Source of the DNA: Psychrobacter faecalis
GTDB taxonomy: Bacteria > Pseudomonadota > Gammaproteobacteria > Pseudomonadales > Moraxellaceae
Direction: 5' to 3'
DNA: 49,161 nucleotides
Assembly (NCBI RefSeq): GCF_016107575.1
Contig: NZ_JABAST010000021.1
Coordinates: 1-49,161 of the forward strand
Under the pieces are notes generated by a model that had not been told where the DNA came from, did no database searches, and saw only the letters and a program-made list of their open reading frames with translations. Both the position numbers and the translations under genes were made by a program. The first letter of the stretch is position 1. The number at the start of each line of letters is the position of its first letter. Positions 46,823 to 49,161 of this stretch are shown here, piece by piece.

Positions 46823-46864
46823 ACCTAAATTCGAGATAAAGCCAGTTTTATCTCGAATTTAGGT
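46823..46864. repeat. Perfect 18-bp inverted repeat between barstar and gltS
   Basis: ACCTAAATTCGAGATAAA (46823-46840) and its exact reverse complement (46847-46864) flank six bases (GCCAGT). It starts 14 bases after the barstar stop and ends 30 bases before the gltS ATG. There is no U tract on either strand, so it is not a standard terminator. It could end the RNase/barstar transcript, be an RNase III site, or act as an operator for gltS. Confidence 0.85.
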
Positions 46865-46893
46865 GAATTCATATTTACAGAAAGGATGAACTT

Positions 46894-48165
46894 ATGGAAG
46901 TAACATTAAACGGATATTACACCCTGATTTTTGCCACATTGGTGCTATTATTAGGACGCTTTTTGGTTAAAAAAATCAAGTTTTTGGAAGACTTTAATAT
47001 CCCAGAACCCGTGGCTGGTGGCTTGATTGCTGCTGTAATTGTTTATGCCCTTAATTTGATTTGGGGTTATAGCTTTAACTTCCACCAAGGACTACAAACA
47101 GCAACCATGCTGATGTTCTTTGCCTCTATCGGACTTAGCGCCGACTTTGGACGGCTGAAAGCAGGTGGTACGCCTTTATTAATTTTCACCATCGTCGTCT
47201 CGGTCTTTATTATTTTACAAGACGTGGTTGGGGTGGCAATGGCCAGCGTACTAGGTCTTGACCCGCTGCTTGGCTTAGTGACTGGCTCTATCGCGCTAAC
47301 AGGCGGCCATGGTACCGCAGGCGCGTGGGGCGTTGTATTAGAAGAACAATACAATGTCGTTGGTGCCACCACTCTTGGTATTGCCGTTGCTACCTATGGT
47401 TTGGTTGCAGGTGGTCTGGTTGGTGGTCCTGTTGCACGCCGATTGATCAATAAAATGGGTCTTAAACCAACCCCTGTCAATCCCAATCAAAGCGACGTTG
47501 AAAAGCTTGCTGGTAAGCAGTCGTTATATAGTACCAAGCATAGCGAAGATGGCGATCATCGCCATGAAGAGATGTTTGAAAAACCTGATAATATCCGTCT
47601 GATTACCGCCTCTTCAACGATTGAGTCATTGGCTTTGTTTGCAGGAGCGTTGGCGTTTGCAGATATTATGACACTGGTTGCAGCAGATACCGCGTTTGAG
47701 TTGCCTACCTTCGTTTGGGCATTAGCAGGTGGCGTAATTATCCGTAATGCTTTAACCATGGTGTTCAATTTTGATATGTTCGACCGTGCTATCGATGTGA
47801 TTGGTAATGCGTCATTAAGTCTATTCTTAGCCATGGCGCTGCTATCGCTAAAACTATGGGAGTTGACAGATTTGGCAGGCCCTGTATTGATTATCTTAGT
47901 CGTGCAGACTTTAGTCATGATTGGTTATGCTTATTTTGTTACCTTTAGAATCATGGGTAAAGACTATGATGCCGCGGTTTTGGCAGCTGGACACTCTGGG
48001 TTTGGTATGGGCGCCACGCCGACGGCGATTGCCAATATGCAGGCAGTGACCGATCGCTACCTGCCATCACCGAAAGCGTTTTTGATTGTACCGATGGTTG
48101 GTGCGTTCTTTGTCGATATCGTTAACGCGACTATCTTGCAGATATTTACCAAGTTACCGTTTTGA
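46894..48165 (+). CDS. gltS: Sodium/glutamate symporter GltS
   Basis: GltS imports glutamate with sodium across the inner membrane. The 423-residue protein has about ten hydrophobic segments in two inverted halves. Family marks are LLLGRFLVKKIKFLEDFNIPEPVAGG near the start (seen as FNIPEPVAGG), GSIALTGGHGTAGAWG (near residue 130) and the second-half partner AAGHSGFGMGATPTAIANM (near 367). The central cytoplasmic loop (about 190-230) is longer and His-containing (HSEDGDHRHEE), a possible but unproven metal-binding patch. AAGGA lies 7 bases before the ATG. It has its own terminator at 48211 and is unrelated in role to the RNase pair upstream. Confidence 0.95.
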   Translation: MEVTLNGYYTLIFATLVLLLGRFLVKKIKFLEDFNIPEPVAGGLIAAVIVYALNLIWGYSFNFHQGLQTATMLMFFASIGLSADFGRLKAGGTPLLIFTIVVSVFIILQDVVGVAMASVLGLDPLLGLVTGSIALTGGHGTAGAWGVVLEEQYNVVGATTLGIAVATYGLVAGGLVGGPVARRLINKMGLKPTPVNPNQSDVEKLAGKQSLYSTKHSEDGDHRHEEMFEKPDNIRLITASSTIESLALFAGALAFADIMTLVAADTAFELPTFVWALAGGVIIRNALTMVFNFDMFDRAIDVIGNASLSLFLAMALLSLKLWELTDLAGPVLIILVVQTLVMIGYAYFVTFRIMGKDYDAAVLAAGHSGFGMGATPTAIANMQAVTDRYLPSPKAFLIVPMVGAFFVDIVNATILQIFTKLPF

Positions 48166-48210
48166 TAAAGAAGATATAAATTAGAAATTTTGATTAAATG
48201 AATTTAGATA

Positions 48211-48245
48211 AACCCCGATTATAAAAATATAGTCGGGTTCTTTTT
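48211..48245 (+). terminator. Terminator of gltS
   Basis: AACCCCGATTATA pairs with TATAGTCGGGTT with one bulge/mismatch, followed by CTTTTT. It lies 45 bases after the gltS stop. Confidence 0.85.
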
Positions 48246-48365
48246 GAGTATTTTATATGAGCAACATGGCCCGTTAACAGCGTCTAACACAACAATTACG
48301 CAATTTATAATGACACCACAACCATTAGCCGTTATCAATAAACTATAAAAATATTGAGGCCTATT

Positions 48366-49063
48366 ATGTTAATGTTTGCAGTGATTCTTGTGGTATCAGG
48401 CGCTCTGATTATTGGAGCGCTTTGGGGGCTTTACGGCCGCTTACCTAGCTGGCTTGAAGGTAATTTACTGGCGCTCGCTGGCGGCGCGCTGATGATATCG
48501 GTCGTCATCGAACTGATACAGCCAGCGGTGACTGACAGCGGCGTTTGGGTGACAGCGGCCTTTGCCATGCTGGGCGCAGTGGTATTTGCGAGTGTCGATT
48601 ATCTACTCGATGAAAAGCTCAATGCCGATGGCGGCTCAGGACTACTGGCAGCCATCACCCTCGATGGCGTACCAGAAAACTAGCGCTGGGTGTGGCATTA
48701 ATTAGTGGCAACGTCATGCAAGTGGCGGCGCTAGCGGGCTCCATTCTGTTATCCAACTTACCAGAGGCAGCAGGCGGTGCCAAAGAAATGCGCCGCAACG
48801 GTGCCAGCAATAAAAAAGTGCTCATGCTTTGGATTGGGGCTGCAATTTTATTATCGCTGGCGGCTATCCTAGGCAAGGTGCTGCTAAAAAATGTCGATGA
48901 TGCCATCATTAGTGCCATCAACTGTTTTGCAGCAGGAGCGGTTATTGCTTCTTTAGCGACCGAGGTCTTCCCTACTGCCTTTAAACGCAGCAACCATTGG
49001 GCAGGTATTAGTACCACCGTTGGCCTCATCTTAGCACTGGCACTAAATCAGCTTGGCGGTTAA
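48366..49063 (+). pseudogene. ZIP-family metal transporter split by a one-base frameshift
   Basis: This is an integral membrane protein gene in two frames. The first part (48366-48683, GAGG 6 bases before the ATG) has three hydrophobic segments and stops right after TLDGVPEN. The second frame resumes without loss at LALGVALISGNV (from CTA at 48680) and runs to 49063 with four more segments. Joined, they give about 230 residues with DGVPENLALG and SNLPEAAGG, the paired helix-4/helix-5 metal-site motifs of ZIP transporters (Asp in place of the usual His). One base is missing in GAAAACTAG at 48675-48683. This may be a real mutation, a sequencing error next to the AAAA run, or, less likely, a -1 frameshift site. 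No gene follows to the window end. Confidence 0.85.
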
Positions 49064-49161
49064 AAGATAGGTTAAATATTTGGTGGTGTTCTAAAAAGTA
49101 TGCTGGCATCAGACATAGCCATAATTGACATAGAAGAATACCAAATCAAACACCTTAAAGT

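Noticed and set aside
46894..48165. gltS as part of the RNase/barstar unit
   Set aside because: It follows in the same direction but is separated by a strong hairpin, has its own ribosome site and terminator, and has a housekeeping transport role.
48675..48683. Programmed -1 ribosomal frameshift in the ZIP transporter
   Set aside because: The geometry would restore the frame, but AGAAAAC is not a classical slippery heptamer, and I know of no ZIP gene that uses recoding. A mutation or sequencing error is simpler.

Overview
The window is a 49 kb piece of a gammaproteobacterial chromosome. The protein character points to Moraxellaceae and most probably Psychrobacter: smc-zipA-ligA side by side, a biotin ligase without a DNA-binding domain next to a type III pantothenate kinase, and many lipoprotein-type transporter binding proteins. 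The genus is inferred; no rRNA, tRNA or marker comparison was possible. I see no tRNA or rRNA gene, CRISPR array, prophage or intact insertion sequence. Base use looks even, apart from one visibly AT-rich orphan gene near 4.7-5.2 kb.

Layout. 0.2-4.5 kb: a YgiQ-type radical SAM protein and two small lipoproteins, with two palindromic repeats between. 4.7-5.2 kb: an AT-rich orphan with a HEPN-like R-x4-H motif. 5.5-13 kb: ligA, zipA and smc, all on the minus strand. 13-16.3 kb: a DUF4298-like protein, a TauE/SafE exporter, birA and coaX. 16.5-25.4 kb: a complete leucine/isovalerate catabolic operon on the minus strand, in the order acyl-CoA synthetase, liuB, liuC, liuD, liuE, liuA. It has a good sigma70 promoter with an inverted repeat in its spacer. 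25.8-27 kb: a rubredoxin-reductase-like flavoprotein. 27.1-30.5 kb: a gltIJKL glutamate/aspartate ABC transporter. 30.9-36.9 kb: hslO, a lipase, a Tat-exported PhoX-type lipoprotein and a fumarylacetoacetate-hydrolase-family enzyme. 36.9-43.1 kb: a basic-amino-acid-type ABC system with one ATPase, three paralogous binding lipoproteins and two permeases. 43.5-49.1 kb: a small acidic lipoprotein, proA, a cold-shock-domain/transmembrane/ribonuclease fusion followed by barstar, gltS, and a ZIP-type metal transporter broken by a one-base frameshift.

Metabolic theme. Leucine breakdown (liu), glutamate/aspartate uptake (gltIJKL, gltS), basic amino acid uptake and proline synthesis (proA) give an amino-acid-using lifestyle. 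BirA would charge LiuD, the biotin subunit encoded close by.

The two most interesting signals are these. (1) Six copies of a 68-75 bp palindromic element lie only between genes. Their middle is conserved in sequence, while the basal and tip stems differ from copy to copy yet stay self-complementary within each copy. (2) A membrane-anchored fusion of a cold-shock domain to a barnase/RNase Sa-type ribonuclease, with the catalytic Glu-Arg-His spacing visible, lies one base upstream of a barstar gene. A perfect 18-bp inverted repeat follows the barstar gene.
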